64,000 bases of DNA from Margaritispora aquatica (lineage: Eukaryota; Ascomycota; Leotiomycetes; Helotiales; Discinellaceae): contig VJWN01000012.1 of the NCBI GenBank assembly GCA_007644065.1, forward strand, positions 1,043,758 to 1,107,757, written 5' to 3'. The first letter of the stretch is position 1; each line of letters starts with the position of its first letter. Below the pieces are notes generated by a model, which ran no database searches, had not been told where the DNA came from, and saw only the letters and a list, made by a program, of their open reading frames with translations. This document shows positions 45,042 through 56,118 of this stretch, piece by piece. The translations under genes were made by a program, and so were the position numbers.

Positions 45042-48000
45042 TTAGAAGGACCAGTCGACTTCATACACGGATGCTTCTTCACCTGAAAGCTCAGAAGGCA
45101 TATTGGTGCTTCTAGAAACGACTCCAGTCGATGTCTCCCTAGGGGTTTCTTTTCGTGATGTTGTATCAATGGCGACTGAACCTTCAACCGAACCTTCAAC
45201 CAAAGCCAACAGATTTCCCTGAGGCCGGACCAAATTGTCAAATGATTCTTCCATAGTCCTCTCTGAGCGTTTCGTTGATACATTCATATTGTTAAATCTG
45301 CCCATATTGCTGGCGCTTTGTAGAGGACGAGACAACACATGGCGATCCATTTCGATGGCTTCAATACTCTCCACGAGGCACTTAGGGACCGTGCTATTTT
45401 GCGACGACCTTAAGAGATCCTTGGCTTTACCTTCGTGATAGTTGGGCTTGGATAAAGCGAGGTGCTTCTTCGTCTCCAGAATAAAATCCGAAAACGCATC
45501 AGAAGACGTACTGCAAGAGCTTTGTGGAGATGTATGAGATGCCGATGGCAGACACTGCAGACTATCAACATTTATATCGGTGTCTAATTGGAGGAAATCC
45601 CAGAGGTACTTTGGCGCGGTGAACGGACTGCTGGGCCTCAGATCTGCTGCCTTTGGGACTGGGTTTGCTGCATGTGATTTGACTGAAATTTGGGCTTCCC
45701 ACTCTTCGAGCGTAAGCAATTCCCAGGGATCAACAGACTCTGTTTCTGCAGCTTGAAGTGTAGATGATAGAACTCTGGATGGAGTCAAATACGCGAGTGT
45801 ACAATTACCGTATGCAGCAGTACCACACTCTGAGTCCTTTGTACATGAAAGCACTTCTCGATTTTCAAATTCTTCGACTGGTACTAAGTTCGGCATGGAA
45901 CCCTGCGAGCTCGTGGATAGATTATCTGGAGATTTCACACCATCTTCCGAAGTTTTTGCCATGGTTTTCCGAAAGGAAATCAAATTTGGCAAAGAATCAT
46001 CAGCGGATATTGTAGTATCATCTGGATGGTTACCGTCCTCGAATGGATTTGTCCCGTGTGGCTCTTCAAAGTTCGAGGTTCCAATGCTGAGCATCTTTGC
46101 TTTGGGCAATGAAACTGGGCATTTAGACATTGTATGGCGTTGCAAGTTCTCCGTCGACAAATATTCTCTGGGAGCTTCAGGCGTGTCTGTGGAATCGTTT
46201 TCCCCACTCCTTTGATCAACTACAGCTGATGAAGCTCGAGAGGTATATTGGTGGTTGTCTAATTCTTGAGGATGGCATGCATTTACTGGATGAATCTCCC
46301 CTAGCTTCGATAACTGGGCATCATATATTTCATGCATACTCCTCATCGAATATCGAGACATTTCGACATTATCAATTACACCAGCTTCATTTTGCAAGCC
46401 ATATTCATGTACCTTTTCTGCAATTGGAGTGAGTTGTTGATAGGAAACGGCAATGTCGTCCTCGGCCAACTCTGTGCTATTTGTTGAGCTTAGAGCATAT
46501 CTCCGTACAGTTGCCTGGGTTTCAAATGATTCTGCTGAAGATCCACCTCGCGCGAGGCGGTCAAAAGTCTGTTGCGGATTGGCCTGTCTTTTCCAATCAG
46601 AAATACTCTGGCATCGTTTTAGTGGCTCTGCAGTGGTATCTCCCTTCGTTTGAGCTTCAGCTGCTGACTTGACTTTCATCCTCTGTCGAACCAGTGGCAA
46701 AATTTTCTCCACTTGCTCAATCTGCCTTTTCTGGATCTCCTTCGTCTTGGCAGCTTTCTTCTCTTTGCATTGAAGGATTTTGATCTCTAATGCCTGTTGA
46801 ATGATACTTGCACGGGCTTTCTTTTCAAGCTGCTGAGGATCTGCTGCTGGTGCTTTAAGTGCTTGAAAAGGTGTCTCAACCTGGATTTTGGTCTGCTGTA
46901 AAGCTATCAAGTCTTGTTTTGGATACCCAACCACCATTGGAGCATCGGTAGCCTCTGAAAAATCTTGTTTATTGGTCTTCACGTCATTATCATCAATTGC
47001 GTCGGCAACTGGAAGTGAAGCCTGCGATCCTGTAAGAGGATACTTTTGCTGGAACTTTTTCAATAATTGCTGACTCCATTCTGTAGCCAAAGCCTTGGAC
47101 ACTCGGCCAGGCTCGCCCTCTAGAATTGGAAGGTCTGAAGATAGCTTCGGCTTCGATTTTAGCTCATGTTCCCAAATCGGGGACACAACGGGTGGTAGAA
47201 ATACAGGTTGTGGGCTTATCGCTGCATATGGTGCGACCTGTGATAAATAGCCTGGATGTGGAATCAAAGGTATGTATCCTGGAGGGACTGAGAATATTTG
47301 GGGCTGTGGAAGGAGTGGCATAATACTGGGATGCGTTTCGGCGTTAGGAGCAACATCGACAGCTTTATAAAGATCTTGAAGGTCGGGGTTTATCGCGACG
47401 GTGATAGGCTGTGAAGTGTTAATCCATATTGGCTCCTGAGCGTTGACGTTTGCTGGTGTTTGTGAAAAGGGTATTTGTCTCCAATCCGATTGAATCGCGC
47501 GGTGGTTTTGCTCTTGCCGAGGGCTCAAACTGAGTCTCTCGCCCTTTCTAGGAGATATTGCTATGTCTTCTCGTTTTCTCTCTTGGACCCATGATTTGAT
47601 GGCTGAAAAGTTCCGAAAGGCTGGGGCCATTGGATTCAATCTAGATGTCGTTGGATTTTTCATCATTTTGGCGGATACTTCCTTACTAGGTGTAGTGGCT
47701 AGAGACTTTGGAGCTTCGACAAGAAGGGGTCCTGTCTCGAAATTTGGTGTTTTTGCGGGAGACTTTAACGCATCAGCATATGAAATACGAAGATTTGCTT
47801 CCCCATCAACTGCCACACCGTGGACCTCAGCTCCTGCTGACACGTCGATATGAAGGTTTGCTTCCTTGTTTGCCAGAGATCCGACTTGGTGTCCATCTTC
47901 CTCAATGCTGTGCTTGGTTGTTTCGGAAAACTTTGAGGTCGAAATCTTTTGCATCTGCTCAATGATAGAAGCAAGCTTATGTTGAATCCCATTGGGTTGT

Positions 48001-49742
48001 TTTGATGGTGTCAGTGGTTCAAAATTTGTTGCTTTCTCCTCCATGGACCTGCTGGTAATAGTTGTCGTTGAGCTTTCAAAGACTGGCTTATTCTTCAATC
48101 GTAGCTTAGGCTTATGTTCCAGTTCGGTGTTTGACTCATCGTCGCTCTTCAAATCTCGTAGGGCTGCGAGGAGCTGGCTTATGACCTTCGGGTTCGACTT
48201 CTTGAGTTTTGCAAAGCTTTGAGTGACGGTGTCGAGGTAGTCATCTATATCAAGGTTCCCAAAATCTTCCGATGTTTGCGCATCAACTCGACAAATATCT
48301 GGAACATCAAATGACTCATTGACAGTCGTACCACCTAAGTTCCGACCGATTGCTACGATCGCTGGATCCCAACTCACAGACTTGTGAGATTGTCGATGCC
48401 CATCCAAATTACGTTGAAAGGTATCACCGCTTCTAGGCATTTGGTCGGCTGTTACCTTCGATGAAGTTTGTAAGTATCCCACACCTTGTTCCAAATGAGT
48501 GACCGTCAAATCTCTCTCCTGGAGTGAATGTCTGTTATGAGCTTCATAATCTGTTGTGTGGGATGGACTGCACCACTCTTTCGCGTGGATGATTGCTGGA
48601 GTTGGCATTCGTCTCAGGCTGCTTCCCGTAGGGAAATGCCAAGAAAGCGGATTCATTTCATCTTCAGATTCGAAGTCCTCAAATGGTGGATCAAAATTTG
48701 GCTCGCTAACTGGACTGTTCACTAACAGACGACTAGAACGTGAGTGTTCTTCACTCAATTGAAGTATTTGAGAGGCTGATTCGCCCCCAAAACGACGTAA
48801 TCCATTAGGTGAGGGATAATAAATATCATTTCTTTTGTCTGGACTGCGTGCATTATACAATTCAAGAAATGGAGAAAAGTCTTCATTTTGCTTCGTAAAA
48901 GGAGATTGAGGTGTATTCGACCGAGATCGACCCCGCGCTGGGCCTTTGAATTCGTGAACAGACCATTCGGAGGATTGATGGCCGCTATCATCTGATAAAT
49001 TTTGAAGACGTCTAGCGGAATTGAATGGAGAACGGAGAGAAAATATCGGATCTGCTGCTGCATTTGCAGAGTCTCGAGAAGGGGAGCACTCATCTCGTTG
49101 AAATGTAGACGGATTTGGTGAGTTGGAAGATTCAATTGAGGAATGAACTGGATGTCTTTCATGATGTCTCTGGGGTGATTGCCGGTTTGGACTAAGATCG
49201 ATGGCAGGTCGCTTCCCTTTCTCTAGGGAAGAAGTTATAGATCTGGATGGACTAGCTCTAGGAAAACTGAAACCCGAGCCTCGAATCGGTGAGTCTGCTT
49301 TCTTCACCCTCACTGTTGCAGCTTTCATCTTAGCATCCTTGGCAGATCTTGCTGCGGCTTCCCTCAGAATGGAGGTCTTGGTTGGACTTGGCTTCCATGC
49401 TGCTGGAAGTGGTGGGGCTCTTGCTTTGCCAATTGATGCATATTTTCGCTCCTCATATCTTTTCTTATTGTCCGATACGATTTTGAAGGATCGAGCAAGG
49501 CGTTCGGTTGATGCACGAAGACGAGGTCGAGTAGTAGTGTCTGATGCAATGTATTGGGTTCGACTCGTCTCACGACGAATCGGGTGCAAAGAGTCAGGCA
49601 CAGTAGATCGAAACTGGTCGACTGGCTCAGTAGAGAGTTGTTGATTGATCGGTCTGCCTCTGTGTCTTCCTTGTGAATGACCATCCTCTCTCGTCCTCTC
49701 TTCCTGTCTCAGCATTTCCCTTTGTCTCGCGTCTCGAACCAT
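45042..49742 (-). CDS. large disordered protein of unknown function (1566 residues)
   Basis: Uninterrupted single exon opening MVRDARQREML. I do not recognise a family. Most of the chain is Ser/Pro/Lys/Arg/Gln-rich and predicted by eye to be disordered, with many SP and TP sites suggesting kinase regulation. Possible ordered pieces are a basic N-terminal third with ERLARSFKIVSDNKKRYEER; a short helical block DIDDYLDTVTQSFAKL (about 500); a Pro/Ile-rich stretch (about 760-870); and a Lys/Gln coiled-coil ASIIQQALEIKILQCKEKKA through RQIEQVEKILPLVRQRM (about 975-1030). The C-terminal third has acidic/aromatic motifs such as DPWELLTLEEWEAQ. No signal peptide or membrane helix is seen. A scaffold or cytoskeleton-associated role is possible but unproved. 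The length without a stop on an AT-balanced strand makes coding certain. Confidence 0.85.
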   Translation of the reverse strand: MVRDARQREMLRQEERTREDGHSQGRHRGRPINQQLSTEPVDQFRSTVPDSLHPIRRETSRTQYIASDTTTRPRLRASTERLARSFKIVSDNKKRYEERKYASIGKARAPPLPAAWKPSPTKTSILREAAARSAKDAKMKAATVRVKKADSPIRGSGFSFPRASPSRSITSSLEKGKRPAIDLSPNRQSPQRHHERHPVHSSIESSNSPNPSTFQRDECSPSRDSANAAADPIFSLRSPFNSARRLQNLSDDSGHQSSEWSVHEFKGPARGRSRSNTPQSPFTKQNEDFSPFLELYNARSPDKRNDIYYPSPNGLRRFGGESASQILQLSEEHSRSSRLLVNSPVSEPNFDPPFEDFESEDEMNPLSWHFPTGSSLRRMPTPAIIHAKEWCSPSHTTDYEAHNRHSLQERDLTVTHLEQGVGYLQTSSKVTADQMPRSGDTFQRNLDGHRQSHKSVSWDPAIVAIGRNLGGTTVNESFDVPDICRVDAQTSEDFGNLDIDDYLDTVTQSFAKLKKSNPKVISQLLAALRDLKSDDESNTELEHKPKLRLKNKPVFESSTTTITSRSMEEKATNFEPLTPSKQPNGIQHKLASIIEQMQKISTSKFSETTKHSIEEDGHQVGSLANKEANLHIDVSAGAEVHGVAVDGEANLRISYADALKSPAKTPNFETGPLLVEAPKSLATTPSKEVSAKMMKNPTTSRLNPMAPAFRNFSAIKSWVQERKREDIAISPRKGERLSLSPRQEQNHRAIQSDWRQIPFSQTPANVNAQEPIWINTSQPITVAINPDLQDLYKAVDVAPNAETHPSIMPLLPQPQIFSVPPGYIPLIPHPGYLSQVAPYAAISPQPVFLPPVVSPIWEHELKSKPKLSSDLPILEGEPGRVSKALATEWSQQLLKKFQQKYPLTGSQASLPVADAIDDNDVKTNKQDFSEATDAPMVVGYPKQDLIALQQTKIQVETPFQALKAPAADPQQLEKKARASIIQQALEIKILQCKEKKAAKTKEIQKRQIEQVEKILPLVRQRMKVKSAAEAQTKGDTTAEPLKRCQSISDWKRQANPQQTFDRLARGGSSAESFETQATVRRYALSSTNSTELAEDDIAVSYQQLTPIAEKVHEYGLQNEAGVIDNVEMSRYSMRSMHEIYDAQLSKLGEIHPVNACHPQELDNHQYTSRASSAVVDQRSGENDSTDTPEAPREYLSTENLQRHTMSKCPVSLPKAKMLSIGTSNFEEPHGTNPFEDGNHPDDTTISADDSLPNLISFRKTMAKTSEDGVKSPDNLSTSSQGSMPNLVPVEEFENREVLSCTKDSECGTAAYGNCTLAYLTPSRVLSSTLQAAETESVDPWELLTLEEWEAQISVKSHAANPVPKAADLRPSSPFTAPKYLWDFLQLDTDINVDSLQCLPSASHTSPQSSCSTSSDAFSDFILETKKHLALSKPNYHEGKAKDLLRSSQNSTVPKCLVESIEAIEMDRHVLSRPLQSASNMGRFNNMNVSTKRSERTMEESFDNLVRPQGNLLALVEGSVEGSVAIDTTSRKETPRETSTGVVSRSTNMPSELSGEEASVYEVDWSF

Positions 49743-50410
49743 GGTCCTTGCTTGCTTAGGAAGAGCAGGTATTCAGTAACCGATGTTAACACAAGATCTC
49801 CTCAACGTGGTTCGGACTAGTGAAGTCTTCAAGCTTCCCAAAAGAGCTAGAGATGATCGCAGTTCTCGCCTAGCATTTGGTTAGTACGAGGTAGAAAGAT
49901 TCCAAGGTGAAATTGCATGGACCTTAATGAAGCTTAAGGTCCCATTGATCTTCTAGCTCACAACGGCTATTTACAAGGACAGCTTTGCAGCTGGTTCTCA
50001 CAAGATTGTGTGACAGGTCTTGGGCATAAAATGGTTTCGGCTTGCTATGCGTTTTGGTCTCCAAAATTGGTGTAACATCTGTTGATTTTCTGAGATGATG
50101 TACAGGTTGGAAGCAATGCTGTGCTGGTGAAAAGAGGGAAAAGGGAGAGCAAATAGGAAGATTCAACTAGCAACAAGCGCCCTGACTTTGAGTGGGTTAA
50201 GGAAGGAGCAAGATTTTCTCATGTTGTGAGGGATGCAGGTATGATGGTGATGATGATAGAAAACAGGTATGTGCGGAATTCTAAGACGGCAGGTACAATA
50301 AACAGATAGGTATTTTGATTGCAACTACGCTCCAGAACTCCAAGACACTACCTTCATACTGGTAATTCAAAATATTAAGCACGCTTCCTGGAAATTCAGG
50401 GTGTTCTTGC
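49743..50410. other. intergenic spacer, promoter of the large unknown gene
   Basis: 668 bp with short frames only. It contains the 3' flank of the AIM24-family gene and the 5' region of the large protein gene; nothing else is supported. Confidence 0.55.
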
Positions 50411-51822
50411 TTACGCAACAGGTGCATGCGCACCCAACCATTGCGCAAACGCAGTCTGTATTGATAAGCATATTGTCTATCTTGAAATTAGGGTAAAAAC
50501 TTACTGGATTTCTTGTTTGCATGAAAACTGTGCCTGGTCCTGTGAATTTGCAGACCAATCCTTCACCCGAGGACAAACCAGAGATAATTCCACCAGAAGC
50601 GACTCGTTCAAGGATGTACTTCGTGTTCCATGCCACTAAGTGACCGTTGTCCACGATGTATCGTTCTCCGTCGCCAAGCTAGCATTCTGTTAGTGAAAAC
50701 TCAGTTACAAATTGTAACTTGACTTACGTCTTTCCTGATGATTGCCCCCAAACTAGTGATCCATAACAAGCCATTTCCGCTCATCTTATACACGAACAAA
50801 CCTTCTCCGGAGAACATCGCCTTTCCAATTCCCTGCCTCTTATATTCCTTGACTACACCTTGTGTGCAAGCCAAAAAGGCATCGCGGCCAACAGACCACT
50901 GCTCATCACCACTTAGACGAATATTGGTAATATCACCAAGCGAAGCAGGCGCAAGGAGAAGTTCTCCAGGTCCAGTAAAAGTCGAATGCGCAACGTCCCC
51001 ACCGGAGATGAGTTTCTTCATTGAGAATTTCACAGTTCCTTTCAGGGTAATGGTGGGCGTCATGGCTATCATGGCTCCAGGCTTAACAGTTAATGGACAT
51101 CCCATTGCTAGCTGCAGAGTCAAGATACTGTTTGTGTCTCTATGACTAATTCTGTAGCTTCCGCCGTTAAAAGTTCCAACATCATCCTGAGTGGTGCTCG
51201 CACCAACGAAGTGTCCAGCTGCAGGTGCACCGTGATCTAGATTGGAAGTGTTGCTGGTGTTCAATGCAGGCTTCTCAGGAGGATAATCGTCCTCCTGGTG
51301 GCCAGTGTATCCAGTTGAAGGAGGAACCTCATATGTTGGCAGAGGCGCTGGGGCTGGTGCGCTCGCTTGAGGTGGGGGTTGCTGGTATGATGCCCGGGAG
51401 AAGTTTGGTGGTTGTGGGTAGTGCTGCTGGACCTGCGCAGGGATTTGCTGTTGCTGTGGCTGCTGTTGTTGCTGCTGTTGCGCATACTGCTGCTGTTGTT
51501 GTGGAGGAGCTTGGAAGTGCTGCTGAGCTGGAGGAGTTTGTTGCGATGGTGGAGGAGGATATGAGTTGCCTACTGGGGGCGTGCCTTGTTGTGGAGGAGG
51601 CGGGTAGTAACCTCCCATATTATGCTGTGTTTGGGTCGGCGGCGGAGAGGATGGAGGCGGCGCATAGTGCTGCTGGGCTGTCACAGAGTCTGAGTATGTC
51701 AATTTTCGAAGAATCGAGTTGCGCTTACCGCCACCAGTCGGAGGAGCTATTCATGAGTAAATAAGTGGGAGACAAACAAGAATCACAAGGCTGAAGAGCT
51801 TACGAGGATAATAGTTGCTCAT
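50411..51822 (-). CDS. AIM24-family protein with Pro/Gln-rich N-terminal region
   Basis: Exons 51822-51804, 51746-51729, 51689-50728, 50678-50505 and 50455-50411 give 405 residues. The first two coding exons are only 19 and 18 nt; they encode MSNYYP-PPPTGG and join in phase to [10 protein letters not shown]. Residues 1-160 are Pro/Gln-rich ([13 protein letters not shown], long Gln tracts). From about 175 the AIM24/DUF124 beta-sandwich starts: [98 protein letters not shown], and the end [11 protein letters not shown]. Yeast Aim24 is mitochondrial and needed for MICOS integrity, but the Pro/Gln tail here is not a targeting peptide, so a cytosolic or nuclear location is likelier. The molecular function of this branch is unknown. 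Confidence 0.88.
51415..51530. repeat. CTG/TTG (Gln-codon) trinucleotide tract in the AIM24-family gene
   Basis: Interrupted runs of CTG, TTG and GCTGTTG encode poly-glutamine tracts ([19 protein letters not shown]) on the minus strand. Such tracts vary in length between strains. Confidence 0.8.
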
Positions 51823-52817
51823 TGTGTCTCTCAAAGCGCAGCGGTAACTTGTACAAATGACAGACTTGGAGATTGGCAACTTTCCAAAGCTTTTGTTGAA
51901 GAAAAAGCTCCCTCAAATCCAAGACCTGTGAACATAGTTGTCAGCTTAGCTACTCAGCCTCGCAAGCGCACCCCGCACTCTGCCTAAAGATATTCACTCG
52001 TACCTTAGCTATTTTTTGCTTGTCTGTGTGTCAATGGTATTCAATTGCAAGTATAGATCGACAAAAAAGGCTTGAAATTTAGACAAAGAGCTCAAATATA
52101 ACACAATTACACACTTGAACAAAGAACGAGCAAGCAGACATCGCGAGAAGAAGCTCTTGCATCAAATAGCACCACCTGAGCGCCTCGGCCACTTAGCGCG
52201 AGAATGAAAGCCTGTCCAGCCTGTGAACTCGAGGGGTGGGGGCTGTATGCTATTTGCAGACTGCCAAATCATTTGGCCATGGCCAGTAAAAGTCATGGTG
52301 CGGAATGATCCAATGAGCTGTTGATAAGGATGTGTGCAGCATTGGCGCTGTTCAGAAGCGGGAAAAAAAAGAGAAGTATACTTTCAGGCCTTCGTAGCCG
52401 GGCGCTTACAGGGAATTGGCAAATTTACACTTGGCGCGATATAAACGCTCGAGATGAAGAACATGAGTTTCACTTTGACAGCATTCAAAATTGTAGATGA
52501 TTGCCAGATAAGCTGCGCAGCTTTCCTAAGCTAAAGTCGCAGATCATGATTGCTACTGAGCTGGTCAAGTCTCTTGATATCTGGGAGTCCTTGCATTATC
52601 CCTTTAGCTAAGTACACCACAGCATCAAAATGCTTCATCCTAGCCGTCTCATGACTATGGTCCCCACATAGCAGCTCTAATATGTATATGCTTTTGTGCA
52701 CATCTCCCAGATAAGGGCGCTGTCAGGTCTGAATCCATATACCAGCACCTGATATGCATCCCCCAATGCGCAAAGATTGGAAACACCAGAACCCCGTATC
52801 CTTTACACAATAACCCT
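51823..52817. other. intergenic spacer, AIM24-family promoter and eIF2-beta 3' flank
   Basis: About 1 kb. The overlapping open frame reaching back to 52655 is a frame-shifted reading of the last eIF2-beta exon and its downstream sequence, not a gene. No RNA gene or clear repeat is seen. Confidence 0.6.
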
Positions 52818-53965
52818 CTAACCTTGCTGTCTGCGTCTCTTTCCGACTTGAGCAGAGAAACCAGTCTTGATAGCCGTGACTGATCGTCGAGATCCACACG
52901 AATTGCAAGTGATGAAGTAAAGTCTGTTCTCTCCCTTGTTGAGCTCGGTATCTGGAGATCTGCAGGTCTTACAGGTGACATATTCCACTACGAATGATTA
53001 GAATTTTTTTATCGAAGTAATTCAGAAAACCATAACTTACTGATATATCTTCGCAGAACGTTCTCAATTTGCTTCTGCTGGAAACGACCCTTGATGACCA
53101 AACGCCTGCTTCCATCAACTGAACCACTTGTTCCCAATTCGGCGAACAGGTATGATGTGACGTGCTCATCAGTTCTCTTCATCCTCTTGCAGATTTCGGC
53201 AATGTTGGCAAAAATGGTCTTCTTGTTACCTTCACGCAGACATTGTGGAGGAGGAATCTTGTAGCTTCTGGATCCACTGGAGGCGTGGTCGGGGTTTTTC
53301 TGTGCCAGTAGGGTAAAGAATCGGGACAGGAGAAGATCGTATGGAATCTTTGTCTCCGAGTCGTGTTGCCAGATACCAGTACCCTTCTCCATATCGCCCT
53401 CATCAATGGGTGCAGATTCGGTTGATACTTCCGCAGCTGGTTCAGCATCTCCTTCACCTCCCTCGATCTCAAGTGCTGCAAGTTTGGCTGCGAAGTCGTC
53501 CTCAGTGCCTTCCTTTGGCTTCTTGGTCTTCTTCTTTTTCTTCATCATCGACAGATCCAGTCCACCATCGTCTGCGGCGGGAGCCTCGCCACCTTCTCCA
53601 TCCTCGGCCTTTGGCGTCTTGCTCTTCTTCTTTTTCTTCATGCCCTTGAGCATGGCATCCATATCATCTTCTTCCTTTGCGGGTTCGTCATCGAGGGCTT
53701 GGATAGGGTCAGTAAAATCCCCCAAGGCCTGAGAAAGTGGCGGCGTACTTGCTGAGTGCGACTGCGCTGATGGCTTCTTTGTATCATCATGGCTCTCTTC
53801 CTTCATTGTGACTGCGCCGTTCTCGTCAACCATCATGGTACCGTCACTGAATGCTACCGATTTGCGAGGCTTCCGTTCTTGAGTTGGGGGAACTTCCTGG
53901 GGAAAAGTGTCAGGTTACAAGTATGAAGCAGGTGGGGTATCAAAGAAACTTACTGTGTCCGCCAT
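52818..53965 (-). CDS. translation initiation factor eIF2 subunit beta
   Basis: Exons 53965-53954 (12 nt, MADT), 53896-53041 and 52987-52818 give 345 residues. The N-terminal half has the Lys blocks that bind eIF5 and eIF2B-epsilon (two visible: [11 protein letters not shown] and [11 protein letters not shown]; yeast has three) separated by acidic spacers. The C-terminal half has the eIF2B/eIF5 core ([67 protein letters not shown]). The zinc ribbon has cysteines at about 295, 298, 317 and 320 (CKTC...CNSC). The last intron splits the ATG codon of RRYI-M-EYV. It forms the eIF2 ternary complex with GTP and Met-tRNAi. It lies head-to-head with a Mim2-like gene, 376 bp between start codons. Confidence 0.95.
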
Positions 53966-54341
53966 GATTGCGATTTTCGTTGTGGGGTTTATCTGCGGAT
54001 TAATCTTGAAGAATTGGGGGTTCGTTTTAGGTTTATCAATTCGAGTTGGTCAATTTGGAAGTTGCTGTGACTCAATGATGTCGTCGCACATTTTAATGGA
54101 TTCAAGTTCTGTGAGTCAGCCAGCCCAACCGCAATCTGGGTCCGGGAAGCGAGAAGGCGGCTTCGGATGGCTTTGATGCTCATACGGCAATTCAAGCTTT
54201 AGCATCCGGAGCCCTCTCAACAACGAACAAGCACAATTCAACCTCCGCAGATCTATCCAGACACTCAATGTATCTTCGCTATAGGCGGTAGCGCATCTGT
54301 GCTTCTCCAGAAATCAAAATCATCGGAAAATCCTCCTCAAG
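53966..54341. promoter_or_regulatory. 376-bp divergent promoter between eIF2-beta and Mim2-like genes
   Basis: Both start codons face outward from this spacer, so it must contain both promoters and leaders. The open frame running through 53907-54176 on the plus strand is not a gene by any motif. Confidence 0.6.
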
Positions 54342-54732
54342 ATGTCCGCAGAATCCTACATCTTCCAAGATGGTTCTCCGGAGTCCTCCAACGACCACGA
54401 TGATGTAGATTCGCTACCCTCATCTATGGACAGCAGCGACTTTGATTCGGTGGATGATTCAGACGCGCAAAAGGAATGGGAAGCTAGTTTGCAACAGCTG
54501 GAGCTGATCTTGACGATGGTGGTTGTCCCTTACGCGGGGAAGTACTTTGGAAGGAAGTTTGCATACTGGAGTGAGTCTCTTTGATGCCTTGGATATCTAT
54601 GCACTGCTAATGAAACGTTGCACGATAGGTTGGGCAAAATATATGACATGGAAGTATCCAGTGGAGATTCAATTTACGAACAAAACTGCATTTAAGGCAG
54701 CAGGAGCGGTACAGGCAGCGGCAACACTATAA
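54342..54732 (+). CDS. Mim2-like mitochondrial outer-membrane import factor
   Basis: Exons 54342-54570 and 54629-54732 give 110 residues. The first 47 residues are acidic and Ser/Asp-rich (DDVDSLPSSMDSSDFDSVDDSD), then KEWEASLQQLELILTMVVVPYAGKYFGRKFAYWSWAKYMTW. The single hydrophobic segment at about 54-72 followed by a basic GRKFAYW motif is what I recall for Mim2. Mim2 works with Mim1 in the outer-membrane complex that inserts alpha-helical outer-membrane proteins and helps TOM assembly. Yeast Mim2 is 87 residues; filamentous-fungal ones are about 100-120. Assigned from motif memory, so a different small tail-anchored protein is possible. Confidence 0.7.
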
Positions 54733-55559
54733 GAACATGAAATATCATCATGTCTTGTTTATTTATGGATGCGTGGAATGATGGTACCGACCATCTAAAT
54801 GAGGGAGACCATCTGGGCTAATAGGCTGTATCCTGCTATCAAGCCATAGCATACGATGACGCGATGAGCGAATTGTTGCATTAGACAATTGTCGAAGACT
54901 GGCATTGTTAATCAGATACCAGAGGATGCGAATGCTCGCACAGGTTGTATCAAGCTTGAGTTGATTGAAGTGTATGACCCGTGTACATTGTGCGCGATTT
55001 GAGCGTGGTACATAGCGATGTGCGATAGAGGTTAATGAATACTACAAAGTATTTACATGAAATTCCTTCTTACATTTGGACAATAACAAATATCATCTAG
55101 CCCCTCTTGTGAGACTCGGCCATTTGATAATCGAGGATCGCAACTATGATGCACTTATCACTTATTCATATATCGCCAATAGGGTAGCCTGACAAATGGT
55201 CATAGTGCACAGGTAGTCCAGCTTTTTCGTATAGTATCTCATTCTCGTCGTAATCTTATCGTCTACCAATTGTATATACATTAATTAATTTTGCAGCCGT
55301 CCGAGATCATTCATGCAAGCGCTCGCCAAGGACAACAATACTCATACAACTATACAATACGATATTACAACCCTCAACGTCACCCAAAGGCTAGTGATGA
55401 GAGAGAGAAAGCGTGTACCTGACATAACTCGTCCATCGTAAACCCAGGGTTACCTATGTTATTTCTCCTTCCATATTATCACCGTAAGCCTGCTATGGAT
55501 AGTTAGCAAGCGTGCCATATATACGCAGCATAGGCACTCAAGAAACATACCATAGCTGC
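54733..55559. other. tail-to-tail intergenic spacer
   Basis: 827 AT-rich bases between the convergent Mim2-like and MARVEL genes. It holds both terminators; no gene or RNA is recognised. Confidence 0.55.
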
Positions 55560-56118
55560 TTAGACTTGGGACATTGATGGACCGCCCTTACGCATACCTC
55601 CGCGACGCATGGAGCTGCCTCCGCCATTCAGGAAGGTCATCACTGTGCTTGCAGCAAATAGCGCAAACAGGAACCAGTAGAATGCAGTGCTGGCCTGCAA
55701 TTCGTGGCATCTCTTGGATGGGTTGTTGGAGCCATTGGTCAATGGGTTTGATCGAATATAGCCCTGGAAAGCCATGTCAGCTAAAATCTAAAAGATACAA
55801 GTGCTCCAGTATACAAACCTCGTTTCCACAGCTGTGCACGCCCAGCTTGGCAGCTAATACGACGCCAGCAATGAATGTGAAGAGGGTGGCAAGTGCATCC
55901 ATAGGACCCAGGATCATCGGCATAGCAAGTGACTCAACGAAGAGACCACCAATTCCAAAGATCAGAACAATCCAGCAAAACACTGAGACGAAGATCGCAT
56001 AGTTGATGGAAGAGGAGTTCCCAGAGAAAGCCTCCGCAATAACATTTCCGATCAGTGCCGTGGTAAGAAGAGTGAAGATAAATTGCCCCCCTCGGAGAAG
56101 TGTTTGAACAAGCTGCAT
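55560..56118 (-). CDS. MARVEL-domain membrane protein, Nce102-like
   Basis: Exons 56118-55819 and 55763-55560 give 167 residues starting MQLVQTLLRG. There are four hydrophobic segments: about 10-30, 41-63 (YAIFVSVFCWIVLIFGIGGLF), 70-92 (LGPMDALATLFTFIAGVVLA) and 128-147 (TAFYWFLFALFAASTVMTFL). Between helices 3 and 4 is a loop with CGNEGYIRSN and KRCHELQAS, placing two cysteines outside the membrane as in the Nce102/Fhn1 group. The short C-tail is Gly/Arg-rich. Nce102 in yeast is a sphingolipid sensor of eisosomes and was first linked with unconventional secretion. Eisosome function here is inferred from fold and size only. Confidence 0.85.

Noticed and set aside
52655..52981. 108-codon open frame on the minus strand
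   Set aside because: It reads the last eIF2-beta exon in the wrong frame; the correct frame encodes the conserved zinc ribbon.
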